DNA of 64,000 nucleotides from Temnothorax longispinosus (taxonomy: Eukaryota > Arthropoda > Insecta > Hymenoptera > Formicidae): positions 8,650,422 to 8,714,421 of the forward strand of contig NC_092363.1 of assembly GCF_030848805.1 (NCBI RefSeq). Direction: 5' to 3'. The notes under the pieces are model-generated. The model was not told the origin of the DNA. It saw only the letters and a program-made list of their open reading frames with translations, and searched no databases. Both the position numbers and the translations under genes were made by a program. Of this stretch, positions 39,647-51,435 are shown in pieces (the first letter of the stretch is position 1; every line of letters starts with the position of its first letter).

Positions 39647-39649
<3 letters not shown>
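38103..39649. mobile_element. 1.5 kb foldback element with mirrored CA/GT tracts and GC-rich core
   Basis: The left arm from GTTACAGTCAAAGCCCGAAA is matched by the right arm ending TTTCGGGCTTTGACTATAAC. Arms of about 760 bp carry repeated TCCTAGGATTGACTAGTCAA words, then CGCGACGCGAGATATTAAA, a unique-looking block (38430-38640, mirrored at 39040-39250), (CA)n or (GT)n, GGGGGGCCTTCGGCCCCCCC hairpins and GTTGTAAAGCGA repeats. The centre is near 38870. ORFs on both strands simply mirror each other. A paralogue lies at 14976-15964. It is inserted in a TA microsatellite. Confidence 0.85.

Positions 39650-39704
<55 letters not shown>
39650..39704. repeat. (TA)n microsatellite
   Basis: About 27 TA units on the right side of the foldback. 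Confidence 0.95.
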
Positions 39705-39706
<2 letters not shown>

Positions 39707-40159
39707 AAATTTGAAAATTTTCTAATACCGATTTTCCCAAAGATTGGTAACGAAAAATTATACACTTTGTGGCAATCCCCGGGAAATTCTACCCCTACTT
39801 TATATAATTTTTTAAAATTCGGTCAATTAATTTCCGGAAAATTTAAAAAATGTAACCGATTTCCAAAAAGATTGGTAACGAAAAATTATACACTTTATAG
39901 CACTCCCCGGAAAATTCTACCTTTGTTTCATATATAATTCTTTTAAATTCGGTCGATTATTTCCCGAAAAATTAGAAAAATTAGAAAAATCGGTTTCCAG
40001 AAAATCGGTAACGAAAAACTATACACTTTATGGCACTCCCCGGGAATCTCTACCCCTACTTCATATATTTTTCGTAAAAATTCGGTCCACTAACGAATGA
40101 GTAGTTCGCGGTCAGACAGACATACATACATACAGACGACGGTACTTATATTATATAGA
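39705..40159 (-). mobile_element. Helitron, 3'-truncated, with roughly 120 bp internal repeats
   Basis: On the minus strand the 5' end reads TCTATATAATATAAGTACCG (preceded by A), followed by TATGTATGTATG and CGCGAACTACTCATTCGTTA. Then come three diverged units each holding GGGGAGTGCTATAAAGTGTA-like and GTTACCGAT words. It matches the 7.9 kb Helitron. The 3' hairpin/CTRR end is missing; the (TA)n run and foldback take its place. Confidence 0.7.
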
Positions 40160-40211
40160 TACACACACATATCGTCAAGAACATGGCCCTGAGTAAAGAC
40201 TTCCGCACAAT

Positions 40212-40440
40212 GAAAAATATAAGAAACAAGGAATAGATATTATATAGCGATTAGAAATAAGAAATCAGGAATAAAGTTGGTGTAGCATTAATACACGGCT
40301 TCCGATAGGTTACAAATATATTGCTTGTGTTATTCCCTGTTTCTGTTGTTTGTGTTTTTCATCGTACATCCAAGTTTATTCCTGATTCTTTAGTCCTAAT
40401 CGCTAATATCTTAATTGTTCTTTATATTTTTCATGGCCCC
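40212..40440. mobile_element. Palindromic MITE
   Basis: GAAAAATATAAGAAACAAGG against the complement TCTTTATATTTTTC, and AGAAATCAGGAATAAA against TTTATTCCTGATTCTTT. No ORF of note. Confidence 0.55.
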
Positions 40441-40954
40441 AAAAGATCAGTCTTCATGTCCTTCAAACATACACAAAGTTTCATCAAAATAACCCAAGTA
40501 GTTTTCAAAATTTTTGGAAATAACAAATTTTTCCTTCAACTTTGACACCTTGTATATATTTTTGAAACTAAGTCGTTTCGGACATATGGTCATAAGAAGT
40601 TTTTGTCTTAAATTTGAGGAATTACCTCTTAAAATCTTTTAGAGTACTTGACTATCAACCTGTATAATAAATCACTGATCGTTACAATAAAGTAATAAAA
40701 ATAGATAAATGTTTAATTTATACATTAATTCCTTATTAGCAAGAGATAAAAAATCGTCTCACAGATTTTAGATTTTATTTGAATAGAATTGTACTTTTCT
40801 TCACACATTCTTAATAAAATTGCTATATAGAAGATTTTATTACGAAAAGAAAGGTATCCTATTGAGGTATATCAAAAACCCCATATTATTACATTGAAGT
40901 CCAACTATTCATTCTCACTAAGTAATCTCGTCAAATATAAAAACTTGCACATTG

Positions 40955-41380
40955 CTTCCTCATAGTTTTTAAGTGTGCAAGTAGAAACTTGCACATTGCT
41001 TCCTCATAGTTTTTAAATGTGCAAGTAGAAACTTGTACATTGCTTCCTCATAGTTTTTAAGTGTGCAAGTAGAAACTTGCACATTGCTTCCTTATAGTTT
41101 TTAAGTGTGCAAGTAGAAACCTGCACATTGCTTCCTCTATGAGGAAGCCTGTTTTTTATGCATAATTATTAGTAGATATTTATTAATTTGGCTTCCTCAT
41201 AGAGGAAGCAATGTGCAGGTTTCTACTTGCACACTTAAAAACTATAAGAAAGCAATGTGCACACACAAGTTTCTACTTGCACATTTAAAAACTATGAGGA
41301 AGCAATGTGCAAGTTTCTACTTGCACACTTAAAAACTATGAGAAAGCAATATGCAAGTGTCTACTTGCACACTTTTTTTA
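40955..41380. repeat. 46-bp minisatellite in direct then inverted orientation
   Basis: The unit contains ACTTGCACATTGCTTCCTCA and TAGTTTTTAAGTGTGCAAGT, whose ends are themselves complementary. Four direct units are followed, across an AT-rich spacer at about 41135-41190, by four reversed units. Confidence 0.85.
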
Positions 41381-41609
41381 TGGTTAGAGTATCATTAAAG
41401 ATACTTACACACTTTTTAAGCAGAAATCGGTAACTCTCTCACCGATTCTCGCAAAATTCAAAACAACCTTCTTTTAATAATACTCTATATAAAATTACAT
41501 GTACATCTTATACACTTTTTAAGCAGAAATCGGTAATCCCTTCACCTGTCCTTGCCAAATTTACTAACAATCTTTTTTTAAAATGATACTTTATCCATCA
41601 AATAACTTA

Positions 41610-41730
41610 GAGTAGACCGAGGCGAATCGGATCAATATAAGTTTTAAGACAGTTTTCGTTATAGTGTTTTTTTTTTCAAACGAGCTACTTTATCGTGCTA
41701 ATTAGTAATCCGATTCGCCTCGGTCTACCC
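41610..41730. mobile_element. 121-bp TA-flanked MITE
   Basis: GAGTAGACCGAGGCGAATCG and its complement CGATTCGCCTCGGTCTACCC (one mismatch region), with TA on each side (41608-09, 41731-32). End style resembles the pogo-like family. Confidence 0.75.
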
Positions 41731-43250
41731 TATATATTTTTTAGACAGAAATTGGTAACCCTTTCACCAATTTTCGCGAAATTCAAAACAACCTTCCTTT
41801 AATGATACGTTCTATATATAAGATTACATGTATAACTTGTACACTTTTTAGGCAAAAATCGGTAACCCCTTCACCGATCATTGACAAATTCAACACCAAC
41901 CAACCTTTAATGATACTCCATCCATAAAAAAAAATTAAGCTCGATATCTCAAAATTTGCGGAAATTAGGGCAATCATATAAATTTTTTTAGATAAAAATC
42001 GGTAACCCCTTCATTATTAGTAATTTTTATTAATTCTATTATAACAGCTACGATATCGACAATGTCGACCTTACAAGCGTTCTCTCCACAGACCATCAAA
42101 TACTATACGTACAATACCAACGTTGTCGTCTGCGTGTTATATTTTTAATTTTAACCCTCAATTAGCACACATGTGCTAATTCGCACCACTTTTTTTTGTT
42201 CAGCACTTTATATATTTCAATTTTTCATATAAAAATCATTTCTTTTTCGTAAAATAAAGTGCACTACTCGATTGCCAGGGAAATTTTACATAAATTTTTA
42301 TTAAAAATGACTGAGATACGACAGTTATAAAAGTTGTCAAAATCTCAAATCGCACTAGTGTGGCATTTGAGGTGGCCCAACCGAGGTGTGCTAATTGAGG
42401 GTTAATTATACGATAGCGCTAATGTAGCAAGATTTGTCAACCATTTGCGTTAAAATAGACACTGAGGATGGTTCAATGTTTTTTTAGAACTGAAACGTCT
42501 GTAATTTTATTGTAATACATTTAATATATTAACACTTACATCCCGTTACGGCTTGATGCTCTTTATTCTTTAATTTAATTTTTAATTCTATTATATTCTT
42601 CAGTTTCTTCTACCCCTATTTCATATATAATTCTTTAAAATTTAGTTAATCAGTTCTTGAGTGAGTTATAAAAATTTTGGTAAGTTTGGCTATTTTTTTA
42701 AACAGAAATTGGTAACCTTTTTATTATTAGCAATTTTTATTAATTCTATTATATTCTTCAGTTTTTTCTACTCCTATTTCATATATAATTTGTTAAGATT
42801 TGGTTGATTAGTTCTGGAGTTATAAAAATTTCGGTAAATTTGTCACATAAACACACATACACACATACACACATGCATACATACGGACATTTTTTTTAAT
42901 GCAATATTTCGACGTTTTAGAACATAAGAAACACATTTGCATCAAAAACTAAAAAAATAATTGTTTCTTCGGTCTTTTCTACCCCTATTTCATATATAAT
43001 TCATTAACATTTGGTTGATTACATCTAGTTTTATATGCGATCAAAGATCCATATACGATGTTTATGAAAACAAAGCTTCCTCTATGAGGAAGCAAAAATG
43101 GGCCTGCTTTTCTACACTCTATATATCCTTAACAAACAAACATTTTTGCTAATTGTGAGACAATTTTTTATCTTTTGCTAATAAGGAATTAATGTGTAAA
43201 TCAAACATTTATCTATTTTTATAACTGTATAAACGGTTAGTAATTTATTA

Positions 43251-43680
43251 CACATTTTTTTTCTCAAACAATCGCTGATTTCTCATATTAAAATTCAAAA
43301 TAACTTGACATGATGGAGCAATTTTGGGCAGCGGCATTGTTTTTTGTGACCGAAAATCTATAAAAGACACCTTCTCTGATTAGAACTACTTGACCAAAAA
43401 GAACCCCGCACACATCTTATAGAATTTGCTGAAAATGTAGTATGATGTAGTTCATGACGTCCTGATCAAAAGTTCTAATAGGACCGAGTTAAAAAAATGG
43501 ACAGTTTCCGAGATTACAGAGGGTCAAAGGTAAATAATAGTGCAATATTCAAGAATTCTATCTTTTGAGCATATTCGTGTGTGAGCGGTGCTGTTGTGTG
43601 CGTATAATATGTGCGATTTTGCATATGTGTGTGTATTTGTGTGGAGCGTAACCTGGTGTGATAATATCCCGGGAAAAATA
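43251..43680. other. Non-coding spacer
   Basis: No ORF or defined repeat ends. An isolated CTTCCTCTATGAGGAAGC hairpin from the minisatellite family lies just left, at 43077-43094. Confidence 0.4.
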
Positions 43681-43816
43681 GATTATATAATTACAATATA
43701 TATAATTATATATAAATATATATGATTATATGTGATTATAAATCATATATGTGATTAATAAATCATATATGCACTCATGTATGGATATATATAAGATTCA
43801 TATGGAAGTATATATA
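43681..43816. repeat. TATATGATTA-type satellite, left part
   Basis: Variants of TATATGATTATATGTGATTA. The same satellite resumes at 45490, so the element at 43817-45482 split it. Confidence 0.7.
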
Positions 43817-45482
43817 GGGGAGAGTTGGATATTACCGAGCCCCTAAGAACTGAAGCGTATATCTAAGCTCAGAAATGCTTCAAAAAAACAAAATGTGCAG
43901 TTTTAGATAGGTAATTTATTTGGCTATCCATATATCATAGCAATAATCTTGAAAGTTGAACACAAACTGAAATATTAATAATTTTCCAAAAAATGAGAAA
44001 ACGCGGTATTATCAAACTGTCTGATAATATCGTGACCAGGCCTGATAAAATCGTGCCCAGTGTAATAAAACCGTGCCTATAAAAATTACTCTGGCTTCAG
44101 CCAGTGACATGAAGTAGAACACAATAACAAAATGTTTTTTTATATTTATGCATTAAGGTAGCTGTCTCGCTACGTGCTAGTCATGTGACTGTTTGTAGGT
44201 TTTCACGTTCAGAAATATATTTCAGGCAATTTTTGCTAAGGGAAAAATAATTTTATGAATTATGGTGTAAAATTTCATACGTGACAAAGTATGTTACTTT
44301 TTCCAAATTATGTGATTTTTCTCATTTGACTCCGTTTTGATCAACTGATCATGCGAGTCGTCGAGAAAGGTTACAAGTGAGGTTACATCTCCTTTTCGAT
44401 TGAATTTTGACAATTACTGAGAAAGGGTTTCAAAACGCATGACAGGGGTGTCAATCACTATCCAATTCGGCTAAGAAAGACGAGCCCCATAACCTGCAAC
44501 TACAGTGATTAGCCAGCGGCGTTGCCAAGTCTTCCCAACCTTACCTCGACCAACAAATGTCTGCTCGATTACCGCATTTTCACTAAAATAAACTAAAAAA
44601 TTAGCAGCGAAATCTCCGGTAACCTATATATTTTATGGTTGCATTGGATTCTTCGAAATCTAATGTACAAAAAGCAATGTTTTTTTCTCACTTCATCTAA
44701 TCGAAAAATACGAAAATATGTGATTGAAACCGTGATAGAGCCTTCTTTTCTGTATGAAGTAATACAAAATTTGTGATTTTCGAAATCGATTTTCTAGGGT
44801 AAATAGTCGGTAAGGAGCCACAGAAAAAATCGACTGCAAAACTGATCATATAATTTGATATAAAAACCGAAATCGAAAACTTTATCTAATACATGCCCTG
44901 ACGAGACAGCTACCTTAATATCGTCTGGTAGGTACCTACATATAAAAATAAGTGAATGTGTTAACAAATAACGATCATTATAAATTCAAATCAAAATCTA
45001 AGCAACGATCTTTTCTGTAAGCATCTTACATTGTAAACTAAACAGTCTTGGTAACTCTTTAACACACAGTTATCGTTATACCTATGAGTATTATACCTTG
45101 AGCGTGAAATTATCAAACTCAATTATTTTACTTTACAACCTTAAAATATATAGGTAAGAAACGCGTGTTTCTAAAATCACTTTGCAACCTAATTTTATAG
45201 CGTTTTAGCCTATCAAATCCGTCAAATTTATTTCTCTAATGTAAATATTATATTACTCACCTCTTATCAAAACTACCAGCAAAATTGCAACGAATAAGCA
45301 GAAAAGCTTCCAGAGCGCAGTGTCTTTACACGGACGGCCGGAACGAATTGACGGCGCATGCGGTTGGGGTATTTCATGTTACTCTATGATATTAACATCA
45401 TTGTAGGCGCGTAATACAAATAGTTATTGAGTTAAACAATGGCGCGGAATTGTTAACCGCGCGGTAATATCCAACCCTCCCC
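43817..45482. mobile_element. TA-flanked non-autonomous element (pogo-like ends) containing a TTAA element
   Basis: Left end GGGGAGAGTTGGATATTACC; right end GGTAATATCCAACCCTCCCC; TA on both sides. Near the left end the terminal idea repeats (ATAATATCGTGACCAGGCC, ATAAAATCGTGCCCAGTG, AAAACCGTGCC). Removing the nested TTAA element leaves about 900 bp, the same size as copies A and B, though the interior differs. Confidence 0.75.
44157..44914. mobile_element. TTAA-flanked non-autonomous element (758 bp)
   Basis: Ends GGTAGCTGTCTCG and CGAGACAGCTACC, with TTAA at 44153-44156 and 44915-44918. No transposase. Nested in the TA-flanked element. Confidence 0.75.
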
Positions 45483-45489
45483 TAACCCT

Positions 45490-45790
45490 ACATAATTATA
45501 TATAATTTCATGTAGCGTTATATATAAAAAGCAAAATTTTTCCGTACTTATATATGATATTATATATGATTATATATGATTATATATGATTATGTGTGAT
45601 TATATACGATTATATATAATTATATAGGCGATTAAAATATATTTAAATATATATAAATGTTTCATATACAATTTGACATGATTATATGAGTTTATATAAT
45701 TTATATATAAATTACATATAAGAAGCATTTATCCATGTAGATTATATATGATTATATATAATCATATATAAACTTTAAATTCTGATTATT
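45490..45790. repeat. TATATGATTA satellite, right part
   Basis: About 300 bp of TATATGATTATATATGATTA and drifted variants. Continues the array interrupted at 43817. Confidence 0.75.
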
Positions 45791-45879
45791 CAATAGATGG
45801 CATTCGATAGGATTCGTTTCTCGTATTTAAAATTTGACGAACAGTGGTATAAAAACAGTATCAAGAGACACGGCACTGT

Positions 45880-46720
45880 CTCACGTCAAGCAGTGCCAAG
45901 GGGTATGCTAGCGTCTCATTTTGCGGAAACTCACAAACTATTGAGAGTTCTGACTTCCTTTTCAATAGTTCTAGAGTTCCTGATAGTTTAAACAAATAGT
46001 TCTGGTCATTAAAGCCAAAAAACGCGTCAGTACAAACTGAGACGCTAGGTTCACGCAGCGTCTCACTTTGTCCTACACAAGTTCCACCGCTATATCTTAT
46101 CAGATTTTGCGAGATCTATAGTTCTATAACAGTTCTATAAAAAGTTCTGCCATATAAAAGCAAAAAAATTAATTATAAGTTATTAAAACCAAAATTACAA
46201 TGTAATGAGTATACCGAGTTAAGACGCTAGTTGAAATCTCGAAGTTCCGATTTATATAAAATATTTTTCGAGTAGTTCTGAGCATATTAAAGCATTTTTT
46301 CTAAAAAGTTCTCGGCACTAGCAATGTTGTATAATTTTTAAATAAATTAATAACGCTCGAGAATCGAGTACTTTTTGAGAGAATGGGGTGAGACGCTATA
46401 CGATTTTTAACAGTTTTGAAAGTTCTATTATAATTCTCGTGTAGTTCTGAACGTGTTCTAACGTTTTCTAAAGAGTTCTGACGATAAGCATTATTTATTC
46501 ATTTTTTAAATAATTTTTATCGCCCGAGGAAGACGCATTTACGGGTAAATGGGTGAGACGCTGTACAAAATCTCGGAGTTCTGGCTTATATATAATATTT
46601 TTCGTATAATTCTGAGCATATTCAAGCAGTTTCTGAACAGTTCCAGGCATTAGTAATGGTGTGCGAATTTTGTATGATATATAAACATTAGAGGAAAGTC
46701 CCTTATTATGAGATAAGCTC
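45880..46720. repeat. Left arm of the 10.6 kb inverted repeat: tandem ~180-bp GAGACGCT units
   Basis: Units each contain GGTGAGACGCT, a TCTCGGAGTTCTGGCTTATA-like phrase, GTAGTTCTGAGCATATT and a TTTTCTAAAGAGTTC phrase. The segment from about 45996 to about 46720 is the reverse complement of 55695-56587. One roughly 180 bp unit present in the right arm is missing here. Confidence 0.8.
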
Positions 46721-47139
46721 CTAATATGCGATAGCGGGGTTTCTGCTAAACTAATAAGTTCTATTTGTTGGTTCCACCATGAACTTATTGCCCTTGGTGT
46801 AAAACCTATTTAGTAGAAAATTCAATGTTCAATCGTGCATGCACTCGTTACGAATATCGAAATTGTGAATTTGGATGTTGTCAAGTTCCATGAAGATAAG
46901 ACTTTGAACCTTGTTTATAATATAATAAATAAATATTTGACAATGAGTTCTGTATGCAGCGATAGAATAAGGTCGTATTATAGAAAAATGCAGGATATGT
47001 CGAGTTGCTTAATTGTAGAAGATAGATTTGGTGATCGCGAAACCGCAAAACGTGGGGTCCGTAATATGAGATATTCAGGGTAACGATCATTGCTAGAGTA
47101 TGAAGGTTATATTGTACAGTAATAAAAAGAGGGAAAATA
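46721..47139. other. Unassigned segment inside the inverted repeat, with an 82-codon ORF
   Basis: The + strand ORF 46835-47083 shows no family resemblance. The words CTAATATGCGATA (left) and TAATATGAGATA (right) bracket it, so it may be a small TIR element. The same word in opposite orientation lies at 54685. Confidence 0.35.
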
Positions 47140-47671
47140 GGGTAGACCAGGGCTAGAAGGCACACGGGTAAGTTGTCACAAAGCTTATATCTCACTTAAT
47201 AGATTGAGTGGAATATTCTTCTTTATAGTGTAGGTTGCTCCTATCGTGTTAGTCGGATGTACGAAATAGCTCGTTTCAAAAACATCGCATGTGATATTTA
47301 CAAGCACTTTTTAAAAATTGAAGGTTGTGAGTAAATTTTTCTTATCTCCATTTTTATTATTCCGTTGGTTTTTGGAATTACTAGTCGTAATTTCTTTTTA
47401 GTCATAAGGAACATTGTTTTAGGTAATTTTTCCTGTATTTAGTTAACCGTTATTGCAACATAGTTTATAAATATAATATTCTTTGTTCAAAATAACCGTT
47501 CGGGGTAAGGTGTCTCAAATGAGATGGGATTAGTTGTCGTGTATTTCGTCTGCTGTTACGTGGAGGTTTTTTCAAATTTCCTCGGGTGAGGAATATAAAG
47601 GTGTCTTCTACCCAATGTAATTGACACAATAAATGTAAACCTATAATGTTATTACTATCTGTCCTCCAAGT

Positions 47672-48684
47672 TTAAATGATCTTATCGATTTGTTTTAAAA
47701 ATTTTAAAATGATATGCAAAATCTTCCAATTTCTTCTCTTAATGAGATTAATAACATCTATGGCAGCAAAATATCCAACAGCTCTAAGGTCAGCATCCAT
47801 AGTAATTCTCAGATCATCGAATCTTCGACACTGCAGCAGCACATGGTTCAAATCCTCTCTCTCACAACCGCAATCACATCTCTCACTATCCACGTATCCT
47901 TTCCTTTTCAGGGACGATCCCAGATTGTAGTGGTTAGCTCTCAATCTATTAATAAGCGTGACAAAATATCTGTTCTTGTCAAGACCCCAGAACCAGGGCC
48001 TCCTTGCCTGGCGATCGTAGAAATTTCTGAAGTAAAATATCCCCTTGTGCGCAGACTCCGAGAAAATCGATTCCTGAGTGGCCTCCCATGTCATCCGTCT
48101 AACGCCAACCATAGCGTCCCCCACCGGAACAGCGATGGAGGGGACGGCCTCCTCACATGCCGCCTCTCTAGCGAGAGAATCAGCAAGCTCGTTGCCGAGT
48201 ATACCGACGTGCGCGGGAATTCAAACCAATACAACTCTCTTATCAAGGATGTGCGTCAAATCATACAGTAGTCTTCTGGCCTCCGTTACATACGGGTTCT
48301 TGTGAACATTAAGATGGTTATTACGAATACCCTGCAGAACGGACTTACAGTCCCAGAGAACAACAATATCACGCTTTCTATGTTTCGACTGAGTGGACAT
48401 AAGCTGTAAGGCAGACTTAACCGCGAACGCCTCCGCAGTAAACGAGGAGCACAAATATGGCAGACTTATCTTATATCCCTCATCCTGATCACAGACTACT
48501 AAACTGGCGCCGGTAGACTGCTTGTCCTCGTCATATGAACCATCCGTAAATATTATCTCTGGGGACTCCAGACCATGTTCAGAGACAATATCCTGGATCA
48601 GGATCCGATCCGGATATTTTTTGTGTTTTCTATTCGTTCCAATATCCAAGTCAACGACAGGCACAAAAGTATGAGCCCCAAAAG
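47672..48684 (-). pseudogene. LINE ORF2 C-terminal part: RNase H and CCHC finger, broken
   Basis: Continues ORF2 after a stop and frameshift at about 48689. RNase H motifs run IIFTDGSYDE (first Asp), TAEAFAVKSAL (Glu), LWDCKSVLQG (Asp), then IPAHVGILGNELADSLA. The Trp expected before IPAHVG is a TGA stop at about 48218, a single nonsense change. Downstream, DCGCEREDLNHVLLQC is the C-terminal CCHC finger common in LINE ORF2 proteins. The RNase H would remove RNA from the cDNA hybrid during target-primed reverse transcription. Confidence 0.85.
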
Positions 48685-48688
48685 AGCC

Positions 48689-51432
48689 CTAAAAAATCTC
48701 AAACTTACGAGGCGGGCCAAACATAGCTCTATTCACCAAAGATCTTTTCCATATTTCAGATAAAAGAGAGAATCGGTAAGTCGGTAGCAAAAAACGAGAG
48801 TACCCCTCACAATCAAACATACGCTGTAGCTTCTGGCAAAGACCATTCTGATTATATACAATTGTTTTATTGACAAAATTACCCTCCAGCATAAAGGCAC
48901 GATCTCGCAGGGACCTCACCTTGGCCTCCGCAACAATGACGTTGTTTGGGGTGCTGTTCCTATATCCCAAGGCGGTACGAATGCCCATATACTGAGCCCT
49001 CTCTAACTTGAGCTGAAAAGCTGCGTCCCTGGGGAAGTAGATGAAATTACCATAATCTGTAACGGATCTTACTAAGCTTTTGTAAAGCATAAGGGCCGTG
49101 TTGGTCTCCATTCCAGATGAGACTCGGCATAGGTACTTCAGGATAGAATTAGCTCTATTGACTTTTCCTTCTACTTCTTGCACATGGCGATGGAAAGTCA
49201 ACCCACTATCAAGCCAGATGCTCAAAAATTTAGCCTCGCCGCTGTTGAAGACGTCCACACCCTGCACCCGGATACTGAGATGTCTGTCAGTATAACCGCT
49301 CTTGGAAAATTCAACCAAGACCGTCTTTTTGGGTTCGAGGGCCAGACCAATCGCACTAAGTCTCTCAGCGATGATGTTAACTGCGCACTCAAGAAGTTCT
49401 CGATTCCTTCGTTTGCTGACACCCGACACGTATAGCCCAATATCATCGGCAAATTCGACCGCCTCCACACCCTCGGGCAAGTCAGCACATAATCCCTGAG
49501 TGAACAATGAATACAGAACCGGGCTGAGAACGGCGCCCTGCGGGAGCCCCCTATAGACAAGGCGATCCACAAATTCTCGAGAATTTATAATGAATCTAAC
49601 TCTTCTACAGTATAACCACTTACTGATAAATCTGATTATGCCAATAGGGCAGTTGAGCGCCATCAATCTGTCCATCATGATCCAATAGTCCACACAGTCA
49701 TACGCCAACGACACGTCCAAGAATGCCGCAAGAGTGTACTCATTCGAGCTGATAGAAGCGCGGATGTCAGATGTAATACGGGTCAAATTATCAGCACATG
49801 ATCTACCCCGTCTAAAACCGCTCTGCGAGCGACTAAATTTCTCCTCACTTTCTGCCCACCAGATCAATCTCTCGTTCATCATCCGTTCCATCAACTTACC
49901 AACGCACGATGAAAGAGAGATGGGCCGGACCTTTTCCCGACCAACCTTGTCTATAAATATGACCTGGTAGAGCAGCCAGTTCTCGGGCAACACATCTGTA
50001 GTCCAAATTGTGTTAAAAAGCTCAAGCATACATATCCTACCGGACTCCGGGAGTAAGCGCAACATCTTACACTCCATACCATCGAGACCGGGGGCAGAGT
50101 CTCTTCTGGCCATAGCAATGGCTCTATCCAGCTCAGCCCGCGAGAAAGGCACCTCAAGTTCCCCGCAACCTCCACAGCACCCAAAATCCTCCACAGGCCT
50201 GCAACCCACAGTGGGAGGGACAATAGATCTTCTAATCTCCGATTCTCTATTTATAGTCTGCCATTTGTTCCATTCTACATTCTTTCTAGCATTCTTCATA
50301 ATACGGATAGTGTTCCACACGTAACCCAAGCCCGTAAATTTGTTGATACCGCTACAAAAGTTTTCGAAATTCTTTTTCTTTTTACTATTGGTAGTTTTCT
50401 TCGCCAGTGCACAACGCCTTTTATACTCAACCCAGGTGTGCAGAGTCTTATGCCTTTTAAATTCAGTAAAAGCTGACTTCCTACCACTGACAACCTCGTC
50501 ACACTCCGCATCCCACCATCTGTGTGATCTCTTCCGCGTTTTCGGATCGTCTCGAACCGGCTCAATGTGAGCATCCTTCCTACCAGACGCATAAGCAACA
50601 GATTTTTTAAGGATTTCAACGAAGCAATTGTAATAATAGTCGAAATTCGCGGAGAAAAGGTGTACGTGCGGAAGAAGCGAAGCATCGATATCATCGGACA
50701 CCAACACCTGAAAGCGGGACCAGTCAGTCTTCTTAGATGAAATCCTGTTGGACAATTTTCTATAAACCTGTGTTTGATAGTCGAGCTCAAATAAAATAGG
50801 GAAGTGGTCACTGCCCCAGGTCTCCTCCAATTGCTGATACACAACCCTATCCAAAACTCCAGGCGAGCCAAACAAGAGATCTAAGTTCGAATCGCGTTGG
50901 CCAGTATATCCCGACCGCGATCTGGTATCAGTATTCACGTACAAGAAATCTTTGTCACTCATAATATCAAACAATATTTCCCCACTGTCCTTAGTGGTGT
51001 CACAGTTCCATAGGGTGTTATGTGCGTTCAGATCTCCAAGGATAATAGTGTCCTCTTGATATCCACGAATAGAGTCAAAAATGGCACGAAAGTCATGTCG
51101 GGCAATATCCTTTCTTGAGTGTCTGTAAATAGCGACGATATTGAGATTGTGTTCCAAATTTTTCGTTTTAAGACAAATGACGTCATACCCAACGGGAGGG
51201 GCGATGATCGGCACAACGTCAAACTCGATATGAGATCGCACCGAGATAGCAACGCCACCACTACCTAAAAGATTCCTGCTGTTCAAAGTTCTAAAACCAG
51301 AAAAGAATACCTGGCTGGGCTCCACACACCTGGTCTCCGTGAGGACGACAATGTCAAAATCCATGACGCGCCTAGTGAGCTCGTCTTGTGACTTCTATTA
51401 TATAGCCCTGGCAGTTCCACAGTAGGAGTCTG
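48689..51432 (-). CDS. LINE ORF2: APE endonuclease and reverse transcriptase (891-codon open frame plus frameshifted start)
   Basis: The uninterrupted frame runs 51364-48689. Upstream, in another frame, RLLLWNCQGY (about 51423-51394) is the canonical start of the endonuclease, so one frameshift separates it from the long ORF. Endonuclease motifs: VVLTETR, ILGDLNAHNTLW and GSDHFPI at the C end of the domain. RT motifs: PGLDGM, RPISLSSCVGKLMER, QSGFRRGRSCADN, FLDVSLAYDCV (motif A Asp), GLPQGAVLSPVLYSLF and EFADDIGLY (catalytic DD). All catalytic residues are present. It nicks target DNA and primes cDNA synthesis there. Confidence 0.92.
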
Positions 51433-51435
51433 AAT

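Larger units (their letters stand above)
40665..43250. mobile_element. 2.6 kb terminal-inverted-repeat element filled with minisatellites
   Basis: Ends of about 100 bp match in inverted orientation: the left begins TAATAAATCACTGATCGTT and runs to GATAAAAAATCGTCTCACA; the right ends AACGGTTAGTAATTTATTA. Inside are (i) about four direct 46 bp units (40955-41130) and about four inverted copies (41190-41380); (ii) an array of about 125 bp units with AGCAGAAATCGGTAA words (41395-42010); (iii) a 42600-43020 array with CTACCCCTATTTCATATATA. No transposase is encoded. A 121 bp TA-flanked MITE (41610-41730) sits within it. Confidence 0.7.

Noticed and set aside
40955..41380. Regular repeats with spacers resembling a CRISPR array
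   Set aside because: Units are contiguous minisatellite copies without unique spacers, in a eukaryotic transposon context.
45256..45370. Minus-strand exon-like segment with a hydrophobic stretch (LFCLFVAILLVVLI) before a GTGAGT donor
   Set aside because: No in-frame ATG, lies inside the TA-flanked element, and no partner exon was found; kept only as a curiosity.
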